Below, piece by piece: positions 17,236-27,189 of a stretch of 64,000 bases of DNA. Within the stretch, counting starts at the first letter, position 1. Each line of letters opens with the position of its first letter. The notes beneath the pieces are model-generated. The model was not told the DNA's origin. It was given only the letters and a program-made list of their open reading frames with translations, and did not search any database. This DNA is from Stratiolaelaps scimitus (Eukaryota > Arthropoda > Arachnida > Mesostigmata > Laelapidae). The translations under genes were made by a program, and so were the position numbers. Where the stretch lies: the NCBI GenBank assembly GCA_019614645.1, contig JABWDB010000119.1, positions 1 to 64,000 of the forward strand, written 5' to 3'.

Positions 17236-18093
17236 CGGTAGGTTACTTTATCATTGTTACTTGAACATTGCTGTGAATATGCCATTATCAAAGCCGTTTG
17301 TGCTTAAATCATTTTTAGCCCTAACAAGGGGATATATAAACTTTGATTCAAATAAAGTGATACTAAAGACTTTCGACGTTCTACATGTATTAGGTATAAC
17401 AACAGCAGTATAATACACATACACGTCGAATAAAGATACGTTTATTTATAAACCAAGTAGATAAATTTTTTAATTTGAAATTTAGGAACTACATCAAATA
17501 TTTAAAATATATTATAGCTAATAAACATGAATACTAAATGGTACTTTTAAAACATAAATAGCCAAAAAAGGGCATAGATAAACTATGCAATCATTACTAA
17601 TCCATGAACGTATACAAAAATGTATTTACAAGAAAATGTGAAAGCTTTGAAAAAAACAGATTAAAAAGGTTACTGACAACAGAATAGCAGAGACGAATTC
17701 AGGCAACAGAAGTTTCCCGTCCAGCGTTAATAAATCATCTACGCAATCAATCATTGATAACTCGACAATGTTCCCGTAGACAAAGAAACCCACTCCAGTT
17801 TTTCTCATTATTCTTGCTAAGTCCTCTAAGCTCGGCATACGGGGTTAGAAGATCGAATATATTGAATGTTCACCATATTCTACCACAGATTGGGTAACGG
17901 TAGAACCTGGCAATTTTTATTTATTATCATTAGGAATGTTGGTTCGTGTCGAGTGTTTACTGTCATGGGATGAAGGAGTGGGAATTGTTCTATCAATCGG
18001 TCGAACTTCATTGGGCTGTATTCACCCCCGCGTCATCAATGACCTCCAGTATATGATGTGAGCTCGAATCGATTTGCCCCACTTGTACGATAA

Positions 18094-18098
<5 letters not shown>
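17236..18098. other. AT-rich unique flank of the satellite
   Basis: AT-rich DNA with several AATAAA-like strings. No domain-bearing reading frame is visible apart from one doubtful small ORF on the minus strand (listed separately). No satellite monomers occur beyond 17235, so the transition is sharp. Confidence 0.6.
17626..17838 (-). CDS. Possible small membrane protein, 70 aa, unrecognised
   Basis: An ATG-started open frame of 70 codons. The first 45 residues are mixed polar and hydrophobic (MPSLEDLARIMRKTG at the start), followed by a hydrophobic stretch of about 22 residues at the C-terminus (FVSAILLSVTFLICFFQSF) that could span a membrane. An AATAAA on the same strand lies about 190 bp downstream (near 17440). 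I recognise no family. Against it: the region is AT-rich, the frame is short, and chance ORFs of this size are common here. It could be a real tail-anchored micro-protein, a terminal exon, or chance. Confidence 0.2.
   Translation of the reverse strand: MPSLEDLARIMRKTGVGFFVYGNIVELSMIDCVDDLLTLDGKLLLPEFVSAILLSVTFLICFFQSFHIFL

Positions 18099-18130
<32 letters not shown>
18099..18130. repeat. (TA)n microsatellite abutting the mariner element
   Basis: Alternating TA runs directly into the left inverted repeat of the mariner element. Mariner elements insert at TA dinucleotides, and a TA-rich tract also follows the right end (18811-18821). Confidence 0.9.
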
Positions 18131-18133
<3 letters not shown>

Positions 18134-18810
18134 GTGTCCGGTTCAAACTGTCCGCTCGATAAATTCCAATAAGTTTTGAACTAAATTAGTTCAAAAGGCG
18201 ACTGGTTTGTTGCGTATAAGTCTTCAAATTAGATGTCGAACACTCCACACGCATTTTCATCTGCTCAGCACTCAGTATATAGGGAACCCATTTTGCATTG
18301 ATTTTCTTCATCTTCAGTATATTGGTGACAATTTCATGACATGTCACCCGAGGAATCACAGTTTCAGCCGACAAAGACCTCATGGACCAAGCTCTAGTTA
18401 GCTCACAAGCTGCCTTGATTCTGTCAATCCGTTCGTTCCTCGTTGCACCTTATTTGTGGTCCCCGCCTCATGGTCATCAGTGTCCAAATTTCCACTGTTA
18501 AATCGCTTGCACCAACTACGCACCGTTCGCAGGCATAAGGCAGACCTGCTGTACGCGTTCACTAATTTTCGATGGATTTCAGCTGGAGGGTGTTTTTGGA
18601 GAAACAAAAACTTGATGTTTTCCCGTTGATTTTTGGGGGAATTTGATTTTTTTGCTGCAGTGTCCATCTTTCTGATCGTATCAAAAGCACTCAGTGTTCG
18701 AAAGGAAGCCACATTCCTGCCGCGTGCCCACTCCAAAAATGAACGCATTGTATCGCGTAGTTCGGATTGTGCGCCATTCGAATGGCGGGACAGTTTGATC
18801 CGGACAGCCT
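18131..18810 (-). mobile_element. Internally deleted mariner-family DNA transposon
   Basis: The ends are inverted repeats. The left end (18131-18154) reads AGGGTGTCCGGTTCAAACTG; the right end (18787-18810), reverse-complemented, reads AGGCTGTCCGGATCAAACTG, differing at two of the first twenty positions. TA-rich DNA flanks both sides, as expected for a family that targets TA. Inside, on the minus strand, lie two out-of-frame fragments of a mariner transposase N-terminal half. The element is 680 bp, about half the length of autonomous mariners (around 1.3 kb), and the whole catalytic domain is missing. It is therefore a non-autonomous deletion derivative that could only have moved with a transposase supplied in trans. 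Confidence 0.85.
18186..18667 (-). pseudogene. Mariner transposase remnant (N-terminal DNA-binding half, frameshifted)
   Basis: Reading leftward from an ATG at 18667, the first fragment (to 18398) shows a mariner-type helix-turn-helix domain, with NIKFLFLQKHPPAEIHRKL, then VRSWCKRFNSGNLDTDD. A frameshift near 18390 moves homology to another frame (18383-18186), which contains the mariner motif INAKWVPYILSAEQ followed by RVEC, corresponding to KWVP..L..EQ in the family. Homology then stops about 50 bp before the inverted repeat, so the DDD catalytic triad region is absent. The protein cannot be an active transposase. The family call rests on motif recognition; the upstream in-frame extension to 18748 is probably not coding. 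Confidence 0.8.
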
Positions 18811-20190
18811 AATATATATATGTACACACTCATAGCACACTTCGCCGGACGCCAAATACAGAGTTGTCACTATATCATTTAACGTCCATTTGGGATGGCC
18901 AACCATCATGAATCGATATTGAGAGCAAAATATTCTTTCAATGCAGCTCATCGATAAAAAAAAAGGTTCCTTTTCATCAAGGCCAAAACTCTCCAAAATA
19001 TTCCTCAACAAAAGAAAATGCCGAATGTACAGCATACAACAACCTATTGTCGTTTTGCTGTCTGACACGCTCATTCCGCAGCAAGAAAGTGTGGTCAACA
19101 ATGGCCCAATCATGTCACGCAGCTCGGTTAATCCAGCTCTGGTGGCCAACCAACCCATTCGAAACAAAATAGAAATTAAGCGTCACCACCCTCCCTATAT
19201 GTCGTTTCAATCCGATCGGACACATACAAATGTATTAAAAAACATATATTATCATAGTAAAATCCACCACCTTTGGGGACTGCCAGCTTCCCCACCTTTC
19301 ACAGGGTTTTTCAGCTCTAAGTCACCTACGCGGACCCGATTAACGTTAACCGGGAAGGCGCCCATCGCGTAACGGCGAATTCCATAACAAAAATAGCAAG
19401 ATCCCAAAAAAAACACAACGAGACAATATATCATAGAAATCATCATTACACACCGTTTTCATTGGCGTCGCCACCGACCAACGGCCGCGTTCATTCTATA
19501 AGCATCGGTGTCGAACAGAATATCCGTTGCCGGCCACTTCCCTCTTCGTTGAGCGGCGTACGGTTCGCATTGCCACCTGGCCATCGCTGAGAGCTGTAAA
19601 GTGAATTTTGTTTTTGCCTACTTAACTCAGTTATTATTGTTATTGGTCAGATTTACTTAACACCACGCGTTGAGCCAGAGACGCAATAGCAAATGTGCGG
19701 GCGTGTCTGGTCGCACTGGTCGTCCCGTGGGTCCCGGACCCAGCTCAAGGGAAGTGTCCAAGGAGTCCCAGTGTTGCGAAAAAAAAAAAAGACGCCCTCC
19801 CCCGAAAAAAACATAATAGCAACGACAACGACACTGGCTGAAGAGAAAGGCGAACGAAGTATACACATAAAAACCAATAGAACAGAATACTCTCTCTCGC
19901 TCTCTCCCGCTTGCTCGCCTGCCTCCGTTCTCTGCGGGTGAACGGATGAGAATTCTGCCACTACCGGTCGACTGACTGGATGCCCAGAGGAGGGGGTAGC
20001 CTCGGTGTGGCTGGCACGCGGCCGGCGGGCGCGCGGCGCGAACGGTGCGGTGGGGTTCCCAAAGGAAGCAATGCCGCCGTCGACCCCGCTGACAAAATTC
20101 AAGGCTACCAAGCTTAAGCATTGTAAAATTGCAGCTCCTTCAATAAACCAATAAACCTTTACCTTTACCTTTACCTTACCTTACCACAGA
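18811..20190. other. Gene-free stretch with a GC-rich, CpG-rich block
   Basis: 18811-19640 holds no recognisable gene. About 19650-20110 is visibly GC- and CpG-rich and contains long overlapping minus-strand open frames in two registers (152 and 154 codons), neither with family features. Overlap in two registers is what base composition alone gives. At 20153-20185 the motif CCTTTAC is tandemly repeated. The GC-rich block lies just upstream of the cuticle gene and may belong to its regulatory region. Confidence 0.5.
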
Positions 20191-20192
20191 AC

Positions 20193-20228
20193 TATATTAA
20201 CGAGTCGTAAACCACGGACTTATCATTC
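20193..20228 (+). promoter_or_regulatory. Putative TATA-type core promoter of the cuticle gene
   Basis: TATATTAA at 20193-20200 lies about 30 bp before TATCATTC (20221-20228), a plausible initiator. This gives a 5' UTR of about 190 nt before the ATG at 20412. Cuticle protein genes commonly use TATA promoters. This is inferred from spacing, with no transcript evidence. Confidence 0.4.
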
Positions 20229-20411
20229 GGTTTCATCGGGCTTGAGAGCTGTTGTTCGCTGGTTATACGATTACGAACGGAACAACGCAACTCGACGAGA
20301 GTCGCGAGTTTGTGTTTTTTTTTTGTCTACCCATAGCATTGCTCAATCGGATTAATATCCTCGACGTCGCTGAGATCGTTTTGTGTGAAGCCAACGTTCA
20401 CTCAGCGAACT

Positions 20412-23113
20412 ATGAAGGTAGGAGTGTGTTTTCGATAATCGACCGGAAAGTGAGTGGTATATATGAGATTTTATATAGCATGGTTACACGTTAGCGCGCG
20501 CGATCTTGTATACAGCTACTAGGTGCGGTTGTGCGTAGTTGACTCTTGTCGCTAATTACAGCGTTTCTTTTCTCTGTGGTTACCAGAGCTTTGCTATTTC
20601 GTTCGTGTAGGCGCAGTCCAGCCAACTAATTATTATTATAATTATTATTAGTAATGATGATATCCTTACTGTAGAAGGTCACGGAGAACACTTCAATTGG
20701 CGAATTATTTACAACAATTCAATATAGAAAGGGCATAGGGTTTGGGATTATATCCTGCTGTCAGACGCTTTGGAGAACCCTTGAAGATCTTTATCATCGT
20801 GCTTTATCTGTGGATCCTTGTCGGGCACAATCGGTTGAAGATTAGGCAAGATTCTCATAGTGATATCAAAATGTTAAGTGCTGAGGCCTGTTACATAGAG
20901 AAAGAGCTGAGGGTCAACTCGAAAAAATAAGATTTATCCTCTACAGGATCTTGGCGAAGAGGCTATAAAGTGTTTCTATATAGCCGGTGATTTAGAGTAT
21001 TGGTTTAGTTTAAGGCAATTAATGTTATTTGTTAGACATAGTAGTAATGAATATTTATTTGCAACACGTATATCTGTAACGGGAGAAATGCTCGTTAGGG
21101 CTATTCACAATACCTCCACGTCTGTAAATCTTCATCCACTGTTCTCAGTTTACCTTGCCATCGCGTACCGGGTTGATTATACATATACATATCTTTACTG
21201 TTTGTGACAGTTTTCTTTTCTGTAGTGTCGCTACGAACTCATTAGTCTTCACATTTTAGATCTGAACGAATGCATTGTTTGTCTGCTATGCCCGTCAAAC
21301 GGGCACTACGATAGCTCATTACGATTCCGTTAACCTATGTACATGAGTCATACGCGTACAAGCGCTGGCCTACGATGAAAATCCCGACATTAAGCATTAA
21401 TTAAGCTTTGGTGTGAAATTGTTTCAAGTGCCGCTGACCAAGACACTCGGCATATTACCAAAGGCTCATAGTTATGAAAATCCATCCAAAAATGTGTAGA
21501 GGTTTCCATTTAACACCTAGGTAAGAATAACTAGTCATATACAAATAGCCTTATTTAGTTAAATCGGATTATTTGTATGTCACTCGATACTTAATTCATA
21601 TTAGTACCATTTACAAATTTAAATAATTAAAGCTATTATTCGATTTAAATTAGATACATATTTTACACAACTATTGTAAATTTAACTTGCTACGCTATGT
21701 CTATCTACTTCACACTTACCAGATCTTATACTGTACTATTCAGGTTCCTGAATTTTGAGTATTTATAGAATTTACCCTTCTGTAGCCTTGGGGAATTCTC
21801 GTCCAAGGAAGCACCCCTCAACCAAATTTATTGTTAACATATATATTGAATTTATATAAGAGAAAATGTTAAAAAGCTACTTACTCTGTGCCCCCATCAT
21901 TTACCTTCCACATTACGCGTTTATGGTAGGCCTTTGTCGTATGTGCTATGGCTCTAGCCGCCCTGGCTACCGTTGAAGGAGGCTTCGCTGGGGGTCACTC
22001 GAATTCGTTTCGCAAACAAGACGTAAGTTGTAGCAACAAAACGCATAAATATATGAACCCTTTTATCGTTTTAGATTCAAGTCTTCGTGAGCTGCATCTT
22101 TCCTCATTTTCACTAACGGTTGAATATGCGGGAATCATATCAGATCATATTTAGCCTGGACGTCGTATCGAATTGTTTCCTTCGTGTGCCCTTAAGATTG
22201 GAAACTTTATTATAATCACTCATTCAGTTCAGCTGATCACTTCAGCATGAGTATACCACGCCCGATATGGCCTATCATCAGTGTGCAATGATAATGGATC
22301 TGCTATGAATCGTCGTGGTTTGCAGGACTACGGTAATTACGCTTTCTCGTACGACATCGCCAATGCTCATGGAGCGGTGAATGGCCGCAAGGAGTCTGGA
22401 GGTCCCCATGGAGTCACCGGCTCGTACCATATCAAAGACATTGACGGACGTCACAGGACTGTGCACTATGTCGCCGACAAGGCTGGATTCCGTGCACAGA
22501 TCAAGACCAACGAGCCCGGAACGAAGGTCCGTTTTCCGTAGAACATATTTACTGTCGTCTATATATCATAAAAATATACCCGATCTTCATTTGAGCCTAG
22601 TACTGCTTTCCCCTATTGTCCACGGCCCGATTCAATCGCCCAGTTTCGTAGCAAATATAATATTACCTGGCCGGACGATTTTGCTGTTTTCATTTGATTC
22701 TCACTATTTGTCGCCTATATTTCCTTGTCACTTGTATTCGACAGACATCGTATGCGGCCGCTGCAGCTTACTCATCAGCCAACGGGAAGGGTATCCCGTC
22801 AGGCGGCCTCCATGGTGCTGCCCATTTCGCTGGGCCCGTGTTTGCTAAGGCGCCTGTCGCCTATGGACATGGTTACGGAATTGGACCTGGATTCGGCCAT
22901 GGAGGTTATGGACACGGTCACGGCGGTTATGGACACGCTGTCCAATACGCAACTCACGGCGTGGCCGCCCCCGCCTATGGCATAGGTCATGGTGGATACG
23001 GTGGCAACGGAATTGGCTTCGGTCACGGCCATGGTCACTTGGGTATCGGTTTCGGACACACGATTTCTCACGGAGGATTTGGCGGAGGACACCACGGCCA
23101 TTTCTACGGATAG
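20412..23113 (+). CDS. Arachnid-type cuticular protein with Rebers-Riddiford chitin-binding domain
   Basis: Four coding exons, 222 aa: 20412-20417, 21930-22022, 22326-22526 and 22745-23113, all joined in phase 0 with GT-AG introns. Exon 1 encodes only Met-Lys. Exon 2 supplies a signal peptide (MKAFVVCAMALAALATVEGG), so the product is secreted. Exon 3 (residues 34-100) is the chitin_bind_4 / R&R domain, with landmarks YAFSYDIANAHG, GSYHIKDIDGR, VHYVADKAGFRA and TNEPGT; the last two are typical of arachnid cuticle proteins. Exon 4 begins with an Ala-rich run and becomes rich in Gly, His and Tyr (GHGGYGHGHGGYGH and similar), ending HGHFYG. Such tails are associated with matrix packing and cross-linking in sclerotised cuticle. 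The tiny first exon followed by a long intron (1512 bp) is typical of arthropod cuticle genes and supports the start choice over the in-frame ATG at 21948. The subclass (RR-1 or RR-2 like) is uncertain. Confidence 0.9.
20728..20932 (+). mobile_element. tRNA-derived SINE, diverged copy (5' truncated)
   Basis: This segment in intron 1 of the cuticle gene is clearly related to the SINE at 50929-51175. Shared stretches in the same order include ATCCTG..GTCAGACGC, GATCTTTATCATC or its TTCTTTATCATC counterpart, CTTTATCTG, ATAGTGATA, GTTAAG..GCTGAG.CCTGT and GAGGGTCA.CTCGAAAAA. The tRNA-like head with its A box is missing or unrecognisable, so this looks like an older, 5'-truncated copy. Confidence 0.75.
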
Positions 23114-23211
23114 ATTGGTTAGCGACTGCCAAAGATATTAGATTCTAAATCTGCCGGCACGGCACAGCCCGCAGGCGTACACGCGACGAACGCCACATTT
23201 ATTAGGGGGGT

Positions 23212-23217
23212 ATTAAA
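23212..23217 (+). other. Candidate polyadenylation signal (ATTAAA) of the cuticle gene
   Basis: ATTAAA lies about 100 nt after the stop codon at 23111-23113. It is the commonest variant of the canonical signal. No AATAAA is nearer. Confidence 0.45.
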
Positions 23218-26200
23218 TGCGTTTTACTTTATAGAATATACACTATAGGGTAAATATGTACATATTGTTCTGTGGCAAACAAAATGATTAAAAAAAGAAA
23301 TTATTTCGGTAGCTCTTCGTTGGCTTCGATGTTGTCCGCAACCGAATTTGCAATGTGCGACAACTGCAGGCAGCTTTAAAGCAGCCTCGGATAAAACAAT
23401 CAGTTAAACTGAATAGAATACTGTATGCCAAATAATCATGACTGATGCAGAAGCCTCGTGAGTTTCTACCGTCAAAGCCATAAGTATCAACATTGTGAAA
23501 ACCACCAGCTCCGTTGGTTTTAGTCGGGCCACTAGCGTAGTACGGGCCACCCGCGATTGTCACGAGCGATTTTCAAGCTAAGTACTCAATCACCACGTGG
23601 AACAATGGGTTTTAAGCTAAACAAATAAAACAGTTGTAGTCTTTGCATTTCGTTATTCGAGAGTTTTCATTTGCTTCATATTCGACCAAATAAAAACGAC
23701 TGAACCACCTAAACAGCTGAATGATATGTCATACAAAAATATTCATATAATTTACTTACACCCTTGTTAGGTCAATCTATTCATGATAAAATATATTTGA
23801 AATATGCAAGACTTAAGAAACGTCTCTATGAACACGTCAGTGGGTTAAGCGAGATATCTGAGCGATAAATCAGCGTCCAGGAGGAGATTCACCTGCGGGT
23901 GGCGCTGCCCAGTCTCGTTCGGCGGGTATCTGATAGCCATCGAACCATGAAGTTACCACGCCGTCGTCTGCTTGATAAGATTAAGCATTTTCCACACCAT
24001 CAACGATGGTGACACCGTTTGCCTACGGTATGTCTCAGATTAGATCCATCATGTTTTGAGGCAATCCGGCCCACGACCCAGCTTGAAAAGTGCTTCAAAA
24101 GAATTGTACAAGCTGAAATACGTGGGGGGAGGCGGTAGAGCCTGAAGCCTTGCTGTTCCTTTCGGACGGTCCCCACATAGTCGATGTATACCCAGAGGCC
24201 CTAAGGGACAACTATGTAGGAGCGGCTCAATTTCGTGATGCCACGCCATTTGACGGATTATTTCGGGGGCTTGTAAAACGTAATGTTTTCCGCCACTTCA
24301 CCGGCACACGATACTTCAAACGGGAAGTAAAAATTGCCAAGTTGTCGGGCATGTAACTCAATTTAATAATAACTCACAGATTTAAATCTTAGCCTTGTTA
24401 CAAGTATAATAATGTTCGCTTCCTCTTTCGGTCAAATTGATATTGCGCCTTAGCGGCCTGTCGTTTTTTTTTTGTTTTTGCAATCAACCCACGATTCCTT
24501 AGTCAACTTCAACAGCTTCCCCTCAAGATTGATTCAATTATCCCTTGTAGACCATATTGTAATTCTAAAGCTGAGATACCACACTGGGAATTCGACGTAG
24601 TCTAAACCAATAATTAGCGACCATCTGCAATGCTGCCACAAAGCTGCATTTTGATAACATTCAGACGCCAACGAACAAATGCATCACATGCTGTACACTG
24701 CACTAATGTCCACTCTTACAAACACATCACACCCCCTTATCACTGTTGTCTATTCTACCGACGTTGAATCACCACTACTCCTGTACTCCTAATCACCACT
24801 GCATGCGCGCGTCTTCAGATTTCGAATCGCGTTAAACTGCGGAAGACCGCCGCAGCGGATTATCGCTAATCAACGGAATGACCGAACGGCATTCACATTC
24901 TCAATAAACAGCTGTTGGCCAAGTGACGTACGCTGATACGGAGCCACCGTAGAGCCAGCCAGTCATCAGCAGGCAGAGTTTCGCCAGTCCGTTAGGGACC
25001 ACCAGCATCCACCATGTACACAACAACATGGAATTCTCTCGAGTAGGTTGATGGAGAGCAGTGACCAGCGCTCGCATCAGCCGCACTGTAGCGTCGTCAT
25101 TATGCCGGACGGCCTCTGTTCCCGTACTCGCCCGGCTCGCGAAAGGTCGTGGACGCCTAAATGATTCGGCGGCAACGGCCCCTGTCACAATCGACGAGCT
25201 GATAAAAAGCTCAGCTAGTGCCAACGTGAATACGAGTTCAGTATGACGACAGTTCGTCGACGACAGCGTAACGCGACAGCTGAACGAGTTCGGGCGGCCA
25301 GTTGCTGTTGGTGTGCTCTTTGAGAAGAAGAAGAAGAAGAATTTCCACTGGTGCTCGAGCTGTCATTGGGAACGGTTCGCTAATTGGTGGAGCTGGCTAT
25401 TCGATTGCCTGTCGTGGTCAGCCAATGGTACAATATCAGCTCAGTGCGAGGGTGCTACCGAAGGCCGGCGCAATATCTAGGAGATTTGTTGCGGCCCATT
25501 TCATTGCGCAGCGAGATGAACACGACACATATGTGATAAAATTGGTGAAGGTAATGATTATTCACACGATACACAATAGTGTCATTATATAGGCTATAGA
25601 TGGAGACCGTCGTTCGTTAGATTTTCATTGAGTGTCCTTGTCATGGGATAATTTCAGAAGGTGTATTATGCTCAGTTAAACAGGCCTAATTTAAGCGAAT
25701 TTCGTCATTGTATTAAAATCAACTGCCATTGTGTTTATCTACAGACCGAATTGATATTATATATTGAATAGGTACTTACTGAAACGGAACGAAGAAGATT
25801 CGGGGGTCTCTCCCGTGGCCTTAGAAGGGTTCCGCCGGAAAGTGCGGCCAGTGAGAAAATAAAATCATGTTCATACGACAATGTCGCATTTACCTAGCGT
25901 ATACATTTCCGTTCATTTAATGACGAAGAATCGTAATATTATACTATATTACCTGATTGAGCACAATGCTGTCGTTCTTCGAAAGGCCATTTTGTTTGGA
26001 TGGCCTCATTCGGTAGACAGCTGTACTGTAGAAAAGTGTAAATCGCTAGCAGCTATTAATAGAATTTTAGAGAATTTCGGCGCCGTGTCATCTTTGCGCC
26101 CGTGGAGCGCCTTTATTATTGGGATCCGGAAGCAAGCCAGTTCGTTCTAAGATTGGGTTTGATAAGGTCAATTTGTGTCAGCGCTGGTAACATATTTTGT

Positions 26201-27189
26201 ATACCATTTATGGCAGTGTATTAGTCGGTTTCAGTTATGATTTCATCTAATGCTGTAGAACCTGCAGCTCCAAGGGAATTGTGATGAGTTTTGAGGCATG
26301 ATTGCCTTCTAAGAGCCATAATGTGTCTGAAAAGGAACAAGGTTCGATAGTTCGTTGTATATGGCAGCGTGAAATGATCCGAAGTGGTGCTCCGTGGTGG
26401 TAATGTTTTTGCACTAGAGATGTATGAGCATAAGCGCTCGCGACAGATAGAAACACTCAAAGGTCATAGCTGCTAACAGCTGCAGATGAGTTATGCCTTG
26501 TTCTTTTCAGCCACCTTTTCACAATCATATTCGAAGACATAATACTGACGGTATTTAATTTCACTTCATCTCAGATGTCCTTCTATCGGTCTAAGCGCGA
26601 TTTAATACGCTTCGTTATGAGAGCATTCGTTTGAATGCTGTTAGTATAGACTGATTAGTACAAAGTAGCCGAATAAAGCATACGTTCCGTTCTGATGGAC
26701 ACGGTAAGAGTTAGCGTCGTCGTTGAATCCTCAGAACATTGCGCAATTGAATCCAGTTTAGCGGGATTGGAGAACTAGATTATGGCAGTACTCTCACTTC
26801 GATGCCGTTGAATTTGCTGGTTTTTAGGGATCAAAATGTAACTATTTAGCATGTAACATAAAAATAACAACAACATAGTTTCTTTTCATACAGCAAACTG
26901 ACACAGATACACACAATGGGAAAGTCTTCAACATATAAGTTTTGATTGTGTGAGCTCTATTCAATTTAGCGGGATGTATGGGCGGCACACCAGTACGCTT
27001 CATCGATAGACAAAATAGCGACACATTAATGCTTCGTGTGCTTGTTCTGCCTATTTAGCTTCACAATTCTCCTGCGAAGGAGCCTTGATGCACCGATTAA
27101 TGAGAAAAACTCAAAGCTATGTTTGTATTACGTTTCGTTTCGATACTAACGTGGTCACAGGGAATCCTTGCTTCGCAATCACAGCCACA
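23218..27189. other. Intergenic region between the cuticle and RABL6 genes
   Basis: No gene recognised on either strand. An open frame at 24117-24356 (+) includes LLFLSDGPHIVDVYPEALRD but has no ATG or family match. The GC-rich stretch from about 24840 to 25460 has opposing short frames; the minus one contains a signal-like hydrophobic run (LVFTLALAELFISSSIVTG) but lacks a nearby ATG. These could be unrecognised exons. The last few hundred bases should include the RABL6 promoter, but I see no convincing TATA or initiator. Confidence 0.4.

Noticed and set aside
18691..19167. 158-codon minus-strand frame as part of the mariner transposase
   Set aside because: Most of it lies outside the right inverted repeat at 18787-18810 and has no transposase motif.
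19653..20121. Overlapping minus-strand frames of 152 and 154 codons
   Set aside because: They overlap in two registers in GC-rich DNA, include low-complexity Phe and Gly runs, and show no family feature.
22799..23132. Minus-strand frames opposite the cuticle gene
   Set aside because: They are shadows of the Gly/His-rich exon 4, whose codon bias keeps the opposite strand open.
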